Source: Mammaliicoccus sciuri (GTDB taxonomy: Bacteria > Bacillota > Bacilli > Staphylococcales > Staphylococcaceae). Taken from it: a stretch of 64,000 nucleotides of DNA. Each line of letters begins with the position of its first letter. Within the stretch, counting starts at the first letter, position 1. The notes below the pieces were generated by a model. The model did not search any database and was not told where the DNA came from. It saw only the letters and a list, made by a program, of their open reading frames with translations. Both the position numbers and the translations under genes were made by a program. The DNA is taken from the NCBI RefSeq assembly GCF_025561425.1, contig NZ_CP094824.1:2356001-2420000 (forward strand), read 5' to 3'. Shown here piece by piece: positions 7,504-15,220 of the stretch.

Positions 7504-8472
7504 TCACTTAGATTCTTCCCAAAAACTATTAACTTCTCTTTCAAGTTGCGCTTTCCTTCTCTCAAAATCTTCAGATATTTCTGTAGTAGATGATTCTTTG
7601 CTAGTTGCACCATTCTTTTGTTTAATTAACCATTCTGGTGTTTTCTCTTTTGATTGATATTGGTTATTATTTCTAGATTGATATTGTTGTAGTTTTCTTT
7701 TCTCATAGGCTCTAACTTCTTCAAAAGAATTTAAGTTAGCATTTATCCAATTACGTAAAACGCCTTTAGTATATCCCCAACTGATATTATTTCTGTCTAT
7801 CGCAATCTTCATTGCAGCTATTACGATATCGTCACCGTTATATTTGAAATCATCTATAAATGCACCCATTTCATCACTGATATGACTATTCAATAACCCA
7901 AATCCATTTGATTGATAGAAGTCGAAGGCTTTCACTTCTTTTTCAACTTTTGGCTTCTTCTCTTCTTCTACGTCTTTCTCTCTATCTAATTCTTTATCTA
8001 TATCTTCTTCTATCTCTCTATCTATATCTGTACCGTCACGTGACGTCACGCTAACGTCATTACTATTCTTTAAAAGTTTCTGTTCTTTTTTTCTTTGTCG
8101 ATATTTTCTATTTCTCTCCGCATTTAGTTGTTTAACTCTATCCATACCATCAATATTTTGATGATTTTCCCAATTTTTAATTTTAATTGCACCATGTTCA
8201 GATTTCTCAATCATTCCATATCTTTCAAAAGTATTTATTGCTAATCTAACGGTATTCAATGGTCTGCCAAATATTGTCGCAAGCTCCTCTATATTCATTG
8301 GTATTTTTTCGGTTAACATAATATATCCACCAGCATTAACTTTTCCTGCATAAGCAATTAACTTTATCCATATAATTAAAATTGAATCTTTATCTGGTAA
8401 TGCTTCAATCAATTTAATTTTTTCATTTTCAAACATATTTGTTTTTAATTTGACCCATGTTATTTCAGCCAT
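7504..8472 (-). CDS. phage replisome organizer (DnaD-like)
   Basis: 322 residues from ATG 8470-8472 (AAGAGGTGG upstream). The N-terminal 125 residues are the phage replisome-organizer winged-helix domain: ITWVKLKTNMFENEKIKLIE, WIKLIAYAGKVNAGGYI, and RPLNTVRLAINTFERYGMIE. Then come a basic-acidic linker (about 125-185) and a DnaD-like C-terminal domain (FDFYQSNGFGLLNSHISDEM to GVLRNWINANL). It binds the phage origin and recruits host helicase. The linker carries a repetitive Asp/Arg/Glu tract (DIDREIEEDIDKELD). No DnaC-type loader follows, so host DnaI/DnaC is probably used. The origin is often inside such genes, but I cannot point to iterons here. Confidence 0.85.
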   Translation of the reverse strand: MAEITWVKLKTNMFENEKIKLIEALPDKDSILIIWIKLIAYAGKVNAGGYIMLTEKIPMNIEELATIFGRPLNTVRLAINTFERYGMIEKSEHGAIKIKNWENHQNIDGMDRVKQLNAERNRKYRQRKKEQKLLKNSNDVSVTSRDGTDIDREIEEDIDKELDREKDVEEEKKPKVEKEVKAFDFYQSNGFGLLNSHISDEMGAFIDDFKYNGDDIVIAAMKIAIDRNNISWGYTKGVLRNWINANLNSFEEVRAYEKRKLQQYQSRNNNQYQSKEKTPEWLIKQKNGATSKESSTTEISEDFERRKAQLEREVNSFWEESK

Positions 8473-9139
8473 TCTTTCCACCTCTTAACATTCTGTTTAA
8501 TCTTTCATCTACTTGAACCCAACTATCCTCTAAATGGTATTTTTTATTAAAGCTATCCATACCTATCGTGTGCTGTTCAGTATGGTGTTCTCTACAAAGT
8601 GCTAACACTTTATTATCTGTATGATCAATCTTGTTTCTGTTCCGTCCTCTACCTACTGCGTTAAAATGTGCTAAATCACTATTAGGCTTGCCACAGATGA
8701 CACATTTTCTGTTCAGGGTGTTTAAGTATAGAAAAGTCTTATCACCTCTTAAAAGCTCGCTAGTACGATAATTTAAAGGAACATCATGTAAAGCAACCCA
8801 ATTTAATATCACTTCTATAATTTGATTAGCCACTTTCATTGAACATGACGATAATGAAATCTGCTTATCATAGCCATAAATAAATCGGACATAATCTTGG
8901 AACATATACCGCATATACTCTCTTGGTTGCCCTGTATAATCTTCTATATCATTCACCAGCGCGAATATCTTACGACGTTGTTTATCCGTTATCGTATCGA
9001 TATCTAGTACATCTAACTTCACGTTGACAGGCACATTGTTATCGAGCAGTAACGTTGTTTTATTGTCTAGTTCAGCATCATCTATGACGATAGTATGGCT
9101 ACCGTCATAGTTTTGCTGATACGCTATAATTTGAGTCAT
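8465..9139 (-). CDS. putative HNHc nuclease (HNHc_6-like)
   Basis: 224 residues. The C-terminal third has a zinc/HNH signature: CVICGKPNSDLAHFNAVG followed by ALCREHHTEQH. The N-terminal region is helical (DKQRRKIFALVNDIEDY, REYMRYMFQDYVR). This architecture is the putative HNHc nuclease found in the recombination block of staphylococcal phages, beside SSB and the annealing protein. It is likely to act on recombination or replication intermediates; the exact substrate is not known to me. It ends 8 nt inside the organizer gene. Confidence 0.8.
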   Translation of the reverse strand: MTQIIAYQQNYDGSHTIVIDDAELDNKTTLLLDNNVPVNVKLDVLDIDTITDKQRRKIFALVNDIEDYTGQPREYMRYMFQDYVRFIYGYDKQISLSSCSMKVANQIIEVILNWVALHDVPLNYRTSELLRGDKTFLYLNTLNRKCVICGKPNSDLAHFNAVGRGRNRNKIDHTDNKVLALCREHHTEQHTIGMDSFNKKYHLEDSWVQVDERLNRMLRGGKNG

Positions 9140-9158
9140 TTGTTCACTTCCTGTTCAT

Positions 9159-9671
9159 TTAGAAAGGTAAATCATCATCCTTTATATCAATTGGTCCATT
9201 CGCATTGGCAAATGGATTATGCTGTTGTGGTGCTTGGTATTGATTGTTTTGTGGTTGTTGGTAATTGTTAGGTTGTTGATAACTTTGTTGTTGGTATCCT
9301 TGTTGTTGATTATATTGAGGGGCTTGATTGTTACTCTGCTGTTGGTTATTACTTTTCGGTTCTAGGAATTGTACACTGTCACATACAACTTCTGTGACAT
9401 ATACACGCTTACCTTCATTATTTTCATAATTTCTAGTTTGAATTCTACCTTCAACACCTGCTAGACTACCTTTTTGTAAATAATTATTAACTGCTTCAGC
9501 AGTGTTCTTAAATGATACACAGTTGATAAAGTCTGCTTGTCTTTCACCATTCTGATTTGTAAATGACCTATTAATCGCTATAGTAAATGTTGTTACCGCA
9601 ATACCATTTGGTGTAGTTCTATATTCTGGATTTTTAGTTAATCTCCCTACTAATACTGCTCTATTAATCAT
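9159..9671 (-). CDS. ssb: phage single-stranded DNA-binding protein
   Basis: 170 residues: an OB fold ([71 protein letters not shown]), a long Gln/Asn-rich disordered linker (about 108-155) and the acidic partner-binding tip DDDLPF. It protects single strands and recruits host repair proteins. AAGGAGG precedes the start, and the ATG overlaps the ERF stop. Confidence 0.97.
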   Translation of the reverse strand: MINRAVLVGRLTKNPEYRTTPNGIAVTTFTIAINRSFTNQNGERQADFINCVSFKNTAEAVNNYLQKGSLAGVEGRIQTRNYENNEGKRVYVTEVVCDSVQFLEPKSNNQQQSNNQAPQYNQQQGYQQQSYQQPNNYQQPQNNQYQAPQQHNPFANANGPIDIKDDDLPF

Positions 9672-10327
9672 TTCTGTTGTCCTCCTTGATTTTGTTTAAT
9701 AATATCTTGCTTCCAGGCGTTCAATGTTTGAATACCTTGCATAGTTTCAGCAATACTTAATTTTTCATAGTTAATAATTTTCAATTGCGCTTTGACTGAT
9801 TCAGTATCTGCTTTTACTAATTGCGCAAATCCTTCTATATGTTTTTGCAATAGTTTGATATCACTATCATCAGCTTTTGTATATTTCTCTTTCTTTTGTT
9901 TTGCATCTGCATCATCTTCATCAGTTGGTATATTGAAGAACTTGAGTAAGAAATAACGTTCGGCATATGTTAAAGCTGTACCATATGCTTTACTGGCATC
10001 ATCTTGATGACCTATCGCATAGAATGGTATTTCTAATCTTTCTTTAGGGTTGTCAGTGTTAATAAATGTATACGTCATATTCATTTCTACTAAGATATTT
10101 GGTTTCATATTGCCTTTCACTAAAACTTGAATGTCTTTGTAATCTGCTTGATGAACACTCGGATATAGCAATAAATGATTTTCTTCCATTGCTTTTCTTA
10201 TTTTGTGTAATATTTGAGAACCTTCAACATAGTTGTATTTGTATCCCTCAGCATCCTTTGTAAAGCCTTCTATATTGGATTTAACATCTAAGATACGTTG
10301 GTATAAATTTGTTTCTTGTTCACACAT
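9668..10327 (-). CDS. ERF-family single-strand annealing protein
   Basis: 219 residues with the ERF superfamily core: [18 protein letters not shown], the beta strands around [19 protein letters not shown], and the diagnostic [21 protein letters not shown] followed by [10 protein letters not shown]. It anneals complementary single strands in phage recombination and circularisation. It works with the adjacent SSB. GGGGG lies 8 nt before the start. The C-terminal 60 residues are helical and less conserved. Confidence 0.92.
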   Translation of the reverse strand: MCEQETNLYQRILDVKSNIEGFTKDAEGYKYNYVEGSQILHKIRKAMEENHLLLYPSVHQADYKDIQVLVKGNMKPNILVEMNMTYTFINTDNPKERLEIPFYAIGHQDDASKAYGTALTYAERYFLLKFFNIPTDEDDADAKQKKEKYTKADDSDIKLLQKHIEGFAQLVKADTESVKAQLKIINYEKLSIAETMQGIQTLNAWKQDIIKQNQGGQQK

Positions 10328-10813
10328 TTACTTAACCCCCAATGATTGTGTTTGTTTAAGCTCTACGCCATCAAACTCACCATTAGCTTTAACATGAGCT
10401 AATAACCCGCGTTTATCGAGTTTCGGTGTTTGTTCTTTATAAAAATCTTTCGGTATTTTAGTTTCATCTTTAATGTCTAAAGAAGGTGCATTATTTCGTA
10501 TTGAATAATTGTGTAGTTTAGTTTTAAATTTTGTTTTACCTGTATAGGTCATTGCTTCTAATAAAGTAGTTTTTAAACGCTCAATACCGTTATTATTCTT
10601 TTTCTTACGTTCTTGTAATCTTTTTACTTCACGATCAATCGCTTCATTCTCTGACTCTAACGTTTTAACAACTGCATAATAGCCATCTGCTTTATCTTCT
10701 AAGGCATCGTTAATAGAATCTAATGTGTCTTTTAATGCTTTGTCATCCTCACTGTCTTGAATGATTTCCAACACTTCTCTATATTGACTTGATAGTTCAA
10801 ATATATTAACCAT
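10328..10813 (-). CDS. siphovirus Gp157-family protein
   Basis: 161 residues with the Gp157 pattern: an N-terminal helix with LDSINDALEDKADGYYAVVK, a coiled coil (VKTLESENEAIDREVKRLQERKK split over about 48-70) and a C-terminal part with TKFKTKLHNYSIRNNAPSL and IPKDFY. The family is found next to annealing proteins in many Gram-positive siphophages; its role is not established, although a link to phage resistance in streptococci has been reported. The start overlaps the previous gene. Confidence 0.85.
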   Translation of the reverse strand: MVNIFELSSQYREVLEIIQDSEDDKALKDTLDSINDALEDKADGYYAVVKTLESENEAIDREVKRLQERKKKNNNGIERLKTTLLEAMTYTGKTKFKTKLHNYSIRNNAPSLDIKDETKIPKDFYKEQTPKLDKRGLLAHVKANGEFDGVELKQTQSLGVK

Positions 10814-11075
10814 GAATATATGCCTCCTTTATTACTGATAACCTTTGGTCCTCTTGTAGACGTCTGTATACTTCTTTACAGACATATTCCATTTCATGTG
10901 GATGAATTAAATCGAATGTTGTATGGTAACTGCCTGCATATTTAAAGTGAATAACTAATTCACAAATATATTTGTCGTCTTGTTCTACTTTATACTTAAG
11001 TTTTCTCGGCTTTAAGTAACAGTTTTCTAATAATTGAAGCCTATATTGATTACGCTTTAAATGTGGTGTGTACAT
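10806..11075 (-). CDS. hypothetical phage protein, 89 aa
   Basis: 89 residues, basic, with a beta-rich middle (YICELVIHFKYAGSYHTTFDLI) and a C-terminal helix (EVYRRLQEDQRLSVIKEAY). AAAGGG precedes the start, and the stop overlaps the Gp157 start. No family recognised. Confidence 0.65.
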   Translation of the reverse strand: MYTPHLKRNQYRLQLLENCYLKPRKLKYKVEQDDKYICELVIHFKYAGSYHTTFDLIHPHEMEYVCKEVYRRLQEDQRLSVIKEAYIHG

Positions 11076-11077
11076 AT

Positions 11078-11338
11078 TTACAACCCTTTCTTAATCAAAG
11101 CCTTTCCTCTCATAACTTCGACCATATGGTTTTTAAGTCTTTCAAACGATTCTGGATGATTCTCATAAATAGCAATCCATTTGTTATTGCTGTCGTATGA
11201 GTCGTGCCAATGCGTAAAATTAATAGTTATTCCGCTTTTGTTGCGATCTATTTCTAACCAGCAACGCTGGTCACTTACTTTAAACTCTTCAAATAATCTA
11301 GCAAATAAGCTATATAGTTTCTTCTGATTGCTCGTCAC
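11078..11338 (-). CDS. hypothetical phage protein, 86 aa
   Basis: Begins with GTG 11336-11338, with AAGGAGG 9 nt upstream. Helical N-terminus (NQKKLYSLFARLFEEFK), a beta strand pair (WLEIDRNKSGITINFTHW) and a basic end. Composition and tight spacing to its neighbours support a real early gene. Function unknown. Confidence 0.65.
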   Translation of the reverse strand: MTSNQKKLYSLFARLFEEFKVSDQRCWLEIDRNKSGITINFTHWHDSYDSNNKWIAIYENHPESFERLKNHMVEVMRGKALIKKGL

Positions 11339-11397
11339 CTTTGACGTCCTCCTTGATTAGTTATATAATTTAATTTTATAATATTTCTAATTTCATT

Positions 11398-11439
11398 GAC
11401 TCCTTCTGTCTGCAAACAGCTGGAGTCTTTTTATTTTTT
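11398..11439 (+). terminator. hairpin with plus-strand T-run
   Basis: GACTCC/GGAGTC (11398-11403 and 11422-11427) encloses a second stem CTGT/ACAG, followed on the plus strand by TTTTTATTTTTT. No plus-strand gene ends here, so it may stop antisense transcription into the early operon. On the minus strand it is only a hairpin between two early genes. Confidence 0.5.
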
Positions 11440-11628
11440 CAGACTTTCTTTTAAAAACATAAGATCTTTCTTAACCTCTGTTAAAACTTCTATTCTTTCT
11501 TGCGATGAAATGAGTCGTTCTTCTGTTCTTTTTATTAACGATTTATGTTCTTCAATAATTTCATGATTATCCTTTATTCTCTTCTCGATTTCTCCTATTT
11601 GATGTTCGTAGTAATCTGATTTTTTCAT
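11431..11628 (-). CDS. small coiled-coil phage protein
   Basis: 65 residues, one continuous charged helix (HQIGEIEKRIKDNHEIIEEH, ERIEVLTEVKKDLMFLKES). GGAGTGAACTTAAA precedes the ATG. It lies just downstream of the spacer with the palindrome at 11712. Function unknown. Confidence 0.65.
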   Translation of the reverse strand: MKKSDYYEHQIGEIEKRIKDNHEIIEEHKSLIKRTEERLISSQERIEVLTEVKKDLMFLKESLKK

Positions 11629-11711
11629 TTTAAGTTCACTCCTAATTTATTAATGTGGTTATCTACTTTTTCTCTAAATCTATATCTTATTTCAGTATTG
11701 ATTGCGGATGT

Positions 11712-11733
11712 CATATTAAATTAATTTAATATG
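11712..11733. promoter_or_regulatory. perfect 22-bp palindrome, possible operator
   Basis: CATATTAAATT and its exact reverse complement meet without spacer, 16 bases before the start codon of the plus-strand gene at 11750. A perfect, AT-only dyad of this length in front of a lone gene suggests binding of a dimeric regulator. It also straddles the divergent point between this gene and the minus-strand early genes. No matching binding family is known to me. Confidence 0.4.
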
Positions 11734-11749
11734 AAAGCGTGGTGAGAAA

Positions 11750-12301
11750 ATGTACTATGATTACTCTAAAAATTTAAGAACGATATTAAATGCACAATCT
11801 CGGCAGATGAGTTTGATTTCATCAATACCTCAAAAAAATTTAGAAACATTAATTAAATCCGCAAATATTTCATCTCAAATACTTAGCACTTACAATAAAT
11901 CACTGTTAAATTATGGGTATACTAATGTTATAAATAATACAAACATTCAAGATGTTTTGAAGTTGAATATTCCATCATTCTTTAAAAACAACAACTTCCA
12001 AAAAAATCTATTTTCTGATGTAGCTCTTAATAAATTCGTATATTCGACGCGAATTCCTAAAAATGAAATTTTGAAAATGAATTATGCTTTTAGAAATTTT
12101 AATATCAATATAACTACTACGCCTACATTTACTGAATCCATCAATTCTTCCGATCCAGTAAATGTAAAAGATCAAGACAAAGCCTGCAATGTAAGTGGCA
12201 GGATGTTCAATATGAAACATGTTCAAACCTCCTCTAAAAAATATTTAAATTTAAAAATGGCAAGGGTAAATGTCGACACTGCAATTCGACCATTAATTTA
12301 G
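11750..12301 (+). CDS. orphan plus-strand phage protein, unknown
   Basis: 183 residues, AT-rich, read against the surrounding early operon. GTGGTGAG lies before the ATG. The protein is Asn/Ser/Ile-rich with basic patches (SKNLRTILNAQSRQMSLISS, then KNLETLIKSANISSQILSTYN) and has no transmembrane segment or enzymatic motif I can see. Its base use and orientation differ from neighbours, as in phage morons expressed in the lysogen. It could be a truncated member of an abortive-infection type family, but I cannot show this. Its last 9 bases overlap a convergent minus-strand gene. Confidence 0.6.
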   Translation: MYYDYSKNLRTILNAQSRQMSLISSIPQKNLETLIKSANISSQILSTYNKSLLNYGYTNVINNTNIQDVLKLNIPSFFKNNNFQKNLFSDVALNKFVYSTRIPKNEILKMNYAFRNFNINITTTPTFTESINSSDPVNVKDQDKACNVSGRMFNMKHVQTSSKKYLNLKMARVNVDTAIRPLI

Positions 12302-12460
12302 ATTTGAATTATCGTTAAAAAAGTAATCATCTACTATTGTTTTTAATCGTTCATTATCGATATTCATTTCAATTGAATAAGCAGGTTTGATAGCATTCCT
12401 AATCTCCTCCACCAAGATGATGATTAGGAGTGTTATTTTGATAATCTTTAGTTTATTCAT
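12293..12460 (-). CDS. small phage membrane protein, 55 aa
   Basis: ATG 12458-12460 follows the TAG of the upstream gene directly. MNKLKIIKITLLIIILVEE gives one hydrophobic segment (about 5-17), and the remaining 38 residues are hydrophilic (SIEMNIDNERLKTIVDDYF). It is a minus-strand gene that converges on the plus-strand ORF ending at 12301. Function unknown. Confidence 0.6.
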   Translation of the reverse strand: MNKLKIIKITLLIIILVEEIRNAIKPAYSIEMNIDNERLKTIVDDYFFNDNSNLN

Positions 12461-12637
12461 CTACTCTTCAACCCCTTTATAAATTTGATCAGCCATTTCA
12501 AAGCCTGCTACCGTCACTAGCCAAAATAGAAACGAATGCTCAATAGGTGTTGTACTAAATGACGATATAATAAAGAACTCAACAACAATTGCTAGTGTTA
12601 ATGCAGGGTATTTGATAATATTCCATGCTACGGTCAT
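12461..12637 (-). CDS. small phage membrane protein, DUF1270-like
   Basis: 58 residues with two predicted membrane spans: IIKYPALTLAIVVEFFIISSF and HSFLFWLVTVAGFEMA. Such two-span proteins of 50-60 residues occupy the early region of many S. aureus phages (DUF1270-like). The assignment is by size and topology only. The ATG follows the preceding TAA without gap. Confidence 0.6.
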   Translation of the reverse strand: MTVAWNIIKYPALTLAIVVEFFIISSFSTTPIEHSFLFWLVTVAGFEMADQIYKGVEE

Positions 12638-12850
12638 TTAGTTTACCTCCGTTTCATTTTTCATAAGGTTTTCAGCTATATAGTCAATAGCTGGTGCTAC
12701 TTTGATGTAACGCTTGTTTCCATTTCCAAAGCGATACATACATTTTTCTTGAAAGCCTTTGTTAGCGAAAACTTTTCTTTCTAGATCATTTTCTGATATT
12801 CCACTAATTCTTTTAAATTCTTTTACGTCTGCAAAGCCGATGAATTCCAT
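12638..12850 (-). CDS. small phage DNA-binding-like protein
   Basis: 70 residues from ATG 12848-12850, which has AAAGGAGG at good spacing; the longer in-frame upstream start lacks one. The pattern GFADVKEFKRISGISENDLERKV then MYRFGNGNKRYIKVAPAIDYI resembles a winged-helix or MerR-like excisionase/DUF771-type module. No neighbour resolves its job. Confidence 0.55.
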   Translation of the reverse strand: MEFIGFADVKEFKRISGISENDLERKVFANKGFQEKCMYRFGNGNKRYIKVAPAIDYIAENLMKNETEVN

Positions 12851-12907
12851 GTTATTGCCTCCTTTCGTGCATAATTTAGTTATCAAATAATAAGGTGATG
12901 ATAAAAT

Positions 12908-13081
12908 ATGAATAAATCTGATAAAGAATTAGCAGTTGAGTTAACTATTGCCACTATCGATATGGTTACTAATCATAAAATGCAAAGTCGAACACCTAGT
13001 TTAGAACCTTTAAGCCAAACGGAAATAAAGAACTTGCTAAATTCGTATCACTCAACTATTAAAGATCTCGATAATTCTTAG
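12908..13081 (+). CDS. small plus-strand phage protein, 57 aa
   Basis: ATG at 12908 with AAGGTGATG upstream opens 57 codons (MNKSDKELAVELTIATIDMV and on, ending KDLDNS). It is acidic and helical, with no motif recognised. It stands opposite to the early operon, between two divergent or convergent neighbours. A 14-base motif in its leader (12871-12884) recurs in the leader of the next plus-strand gene (13182-13195). Confidence 0.55.
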   Translation: MNKSDKELAVELTIATIDMVTNHKMQSRTPSLEPLSQTEIKNLLNSYHSTIKDLDNS

Positions 13082-13160
13082 GTCGATTAAGCAATTGTTC
13101 TATCACTGTTGCAGCAGCGTATAGAATGATTGCTTTTTTAATTGTTTGTAATGCTTGCAT
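13059..13160 (-). CDS. small hydrophobic peptide, 33 aa
   Basis: ATG 13158-13160 preceded by AAAGGATG. MQALQTIKKAIILYAAATVI gives a single amphipathic or membrane helix with a basic tail (NRPKNYRDL). Its 3' end overlaps the convergent 57-aa gene by 23 bases, so the two mRNAs would be complementary there. It could be a tiny early membrane protein. A type I toxin-like role is conceivable but unsupported. Confidence 0.45.
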   Translation of the reverse strand: MQALQTIKKAIILYAAATVIEQLLNRPKNYRDL

Positions 13161-13177
13161 TTGTTATTCATCCTTTC

Positions 13178-13195
13178 TGATATAATTTAGTTATC
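13178..13195 (+). promoter_or_regulatory. extended -10 promoter of plus-strand gene
   Basis: TGATATAAT (TGn plus TATAAT, 13178-13186) lies 34 nt before the start codon at 13220, with no strong -35. The following ATAATTTAGTTATC repeats at 12871-12884 before the other small plus-strand gene, pointing to shared control. Confidence 0.45.
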
Positions 13196-13219
13196 CCTAT
13201 ATGAAGGGAGGTGTTTCCA

Positions 13220-13594
13220 ATGAGCATATTTGAAATGTCAGAAGAAAAAGAGTACTTAAGAAATTTAGTTGTTACTGGATATTACGATACAAAGAAAGCT
13301 ATTAGACAAGTTGTTGATAACGACAATGAAATATTGGCACTGCATTACTTATCAAAAGCTAATTCTTACTTTGTGACTTTAGAATCTTATGTTAGAAGTA
13401 AAGAGGATTTATATCGTTATGAATTTATACAAGCAGTTGATGCTTTTAATAACGTTTACAAAGAAGCGCTTAATTGTGTTCGAGACAATCATTCGCACCA
13501 ACACACCGTAATATACTTCAATGAATTTAAAGAAAAATTGTATCCAGTGCTAGGTTATGTTGATTCTAATCTTGACTTAGAACTCAACAACTAA
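13220..13594 (+). CDS. hypothetical plus-strand phage protein
   Basis: 124 residues from ATG 13220; AAGGGAGG lies 9 nt upstream, while an in-frame GTG directly inside the ribosome site is less likely. Helical and acidic (KEYLRNLVVTGYYDTKKAIR, SKANSYFVTLESYVRSKEDL). It has its own extended -10 promoter and its own terminator just after the stop, so it is an independent unit inside the early region. Function unknown. Confidence 0.65.
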   Translation: MSIFEMSEEKEYLRNLVVTGYYDTKKAIRQVVDNDNEILALHYLSKANSYFVTLESYVRSKEDLYRYEFIQAVDAFNNVYKEALNCVRDNHSHQHTVIYFNEFKEKLYPVLGYVDSNLDLELNN

Positions 13595-13791
13595 TCTTCT
13601 TGGCCTCTTGTTAAATCAAGAGGTCTTTTTCCTTTTGATATCTCAGTATTTTGAATGTGGTGTAACAACTTGATATCGATTACATGTAAAACTCTTTTTA
13701 CTTGTGTATAAGATAAACCATATTCATGAATTAATTGATAAACCTTACGTTCTACTGCACTTTCTTCCAAATTTAGTTTTGTTTCTTGCAT
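13591..13791 (-). CDS. small phage protein with HTH-like region
   Basis: 66 residues; AAGGAGGAATAACA precedes the ATG. The segment ERKVYQLIHEYGLSYTQVKR resembles a helix-turn-helix of the short resolvase/sigma type, followed by VLHVIDIKLLHHIQN. The stop overlaps the stop of the plus-strand gene by 3 bases, and the plus-strand terminator lies within its coding sequence. Confidence 0.6.
   Translation of the reverse strand: MQETKLNLEESAVERKVYQLIHEYGLSYTQVKRVLHVIDIKLLHHIQNTEISKGKRPLDLTRGQED
13604..13636 (+). terminator. intrinsic terminator, plus strand
   Basis: CCTCTTG-ttaaat-CAAGAGG (13604-13623), a 7-bp stem, followed by TCTTTTTCCTTTT. It begins 10 bases after the stop of the 124-aa plus-strand gene and lies inside the 3' part of the opposing minus-strand gene. 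Confidence 0.75.
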
Positions 13792-13876
13792 TGTTATTCC
13801 TCCTTTAAGTTGGTTGTTCGATTGTGGGTTTTGTTCATAAATTTTCTGCTATACTCCTGTTAAGGAGGTGATTAAT

Positions 13877-14257
13877 ATGAAACTAAATCAGGACTGCGTA
13901 AGACATTTATTATTAGAAGTTGAATCAAATAAAAAACTTGGCGAGCCACTTACTGAATATAATTTCAAAGACAATATAATTTTTGGTAAATATGATTTTG
14001 AAACGGTAATGTACTCGCTTTTAAAATTAAAAGAAGCTGGATATATCGATGCTCAGTTTAGTTGGTCATCTGGAAAAATTATTGCTTGGATAATCAATGA
14101 CATCACCTGGTCAGGTCATGAATTTTTAGACAATATTAGAGATGACAAGACATGGAAAGAAGTTAAAAAAGTTGCTAGTAAAACATCAAGTATGTCTTTA
14201 ACATTGCTGAATAAACTAGCTTTCCAATACCTTTCTCAAAAATTCAATCTAACTTAA
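13877..14257 (+). CDS. DUF2513-like phage protein
   Basis: 126 residues from ATG 13877 (AAGGAGG 8 nt upstream). The N-terminal MKLNQDCVRHLLLEVESN and the later YSLLKLKEAGYIDAQ, NDITWSGHEFLDNIRDDKTW match the DUF2513 family of Gram-positive phages and prophages, which has a winged-helix look. It is read against the early operon from TGCTATACT, a possible extended -10. Function unknown; a regulator in the lysogen is possible. Confidence 0.75.
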   Translation: MKLNQDCVRHLLLEVESNKKLGEPLTEYNFKDNIIFGKYDFETVMYSLLKLKEAGYIDAQFSWSSGKIIAWIINDITWSGHEFLDNIRDDKTWKEVKKVASKTSSMSLTLLNKLAFQYLSQKFNLT

Positions 14258-14438
14258 ATTCAACTCCATCAACTAATGCATAAAAGTTGCTTTTTAGTTC
14301 AGGTCTTCTCGCTAATGTTCCGTCAATAAAATAATTTTGAGTCATTAAATCATAACCATCATTTATTTGAACATCTAATGGTCGTCTATTACCTTCTTCG
14401 TCATAGTAGTAATAGATGACCTTTTTTGATTCATTCAC
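14244..14438 (-). CDS. hypothetical phage protein, 64 aa
   Basis: Starts with GTG 14436-14438 behind AAAGGAGG. Acidic, with a YYYYDEEGNRR stretch and a C-terminal VDGVEFKLD. The 3' end overlaps the convergent DUF2513-like gene by 14 bases. It is the second gene after the antirepressor. No family recognised. Confidence 0.6.
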   Translation of the reverse strand: MNESKKVIYYYYDEEGNRRPLDVQINDGYDLMTQNYFIDGTLARRPELKSNFYALVDGVEFKLD

Positions 14439-14458
14439 TGTGTTTCCTCCTTTATCTA

Positions 14459-15205
14459 CTACGGCTGTTCACATAAGAACTTATTGATAAAATATTGTTG
14501 GCCTTTACCAGTTACTTTTGGTGTCTTACTAATCGATACATGACCATCTGAATGACTGATTGTTGTTTCTTTGATTTCAAATAGTTCTCTTTCCATTGAG
14601 TACTGTGTCGGCATGTTGTAATCAACGCCCTTACGTTTGATCAAGAAACCATTTTGTCTTAACCACTCAAACAGCCTACGTTGACCAATATCTACACCAT
14701 TTTGTTTGATAATCTTCGCTAACTCACCAACCAGAATTGATGTTTTAGTAGTAGCCACCGCATCAGCAAATACAATTTTAGGTTTGTCTTTCTCAATCTT
14801 TGCTTCAAGTTGATTGATTGTATTGTTAGCAATTTTCAAAGCACGCTGCATAACCATTTCTGGACTGTTCCACGCTTTTTCCACTTGAATAAAATATTGA
14901 CGTGCACGTTTTCCTGGTTCACTTCGTTGTATCATTGCTATTTCTTTAGCAGTGTCTAAAGTTAGTGCGTGGTCAACATAGTGAGTCATATTACCTTGAG
15001 CTGTTGCTCTTTTTTGAGCGATAGCTGTATAGTCCGCATTTTCTTCAAAACCATATTTCAGCATTCTAGGGAACCAATCTTTATATGCTGTTTTCACTTC
15101 TAACGCTTGATGAAGTTCACGACCACTAATCGCAATTTCTCCATTTTCTTTTTCTTGAATATTGAACATCTTTCCGATGTCAGGTTTGGTTTGTAATTCT
15201 TGCAT
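14459..15205 (-). CDS. phage antirepressor (AntA/AntB + KilAC)
   Basis: 248 residues in two domains. The AntA/AntB-type N-terminus (about 20-105) shows SGRELHQALEVKTAYKDWFPR, the YGFEENADYTA strand and DTAKEIAMIQRSEPGKRAR. The C-terminal KilAC domain (about 125-240) shows KTSILVGELAKIIKQNGVDIGQ split across 153-174 and RLFEWLRQNGFLI. AAAAGGAGG precedes the start. It is read right after Cro and would antagonise the repressor during induction. Confidence 0.92.
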   Translation of the reverse strand: MQELQTKPDIGKMFNIQEKENGEIAISGRELHQALEVKTAYKDWFPRMLKYGFEENADYTAIAQKRATAQGNMTHYVDHALTLDTAKEIAMIQRSEPGKRARQYFIQVEKAWNSPEMVMQRALKIANNTINQLEAKIEKDKPKIVFADAVATTKTSILVGELAKIIKQNGVDIGQRRLFEWLRQNGFLIKRKGVDYNMPTQYSMERELFEIKETTISHSDGHVSISKTPKVTGKGQQYFINKFLCEQP

Positions 15206-15220
15206 TATTCATTCCTCCTT

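Noticed and set aside
12638-12850. Excisionase assignment for the 70-aa protein
   Set aside because: Position inside the early operon far from int and only a weak winged-helix resemblance.
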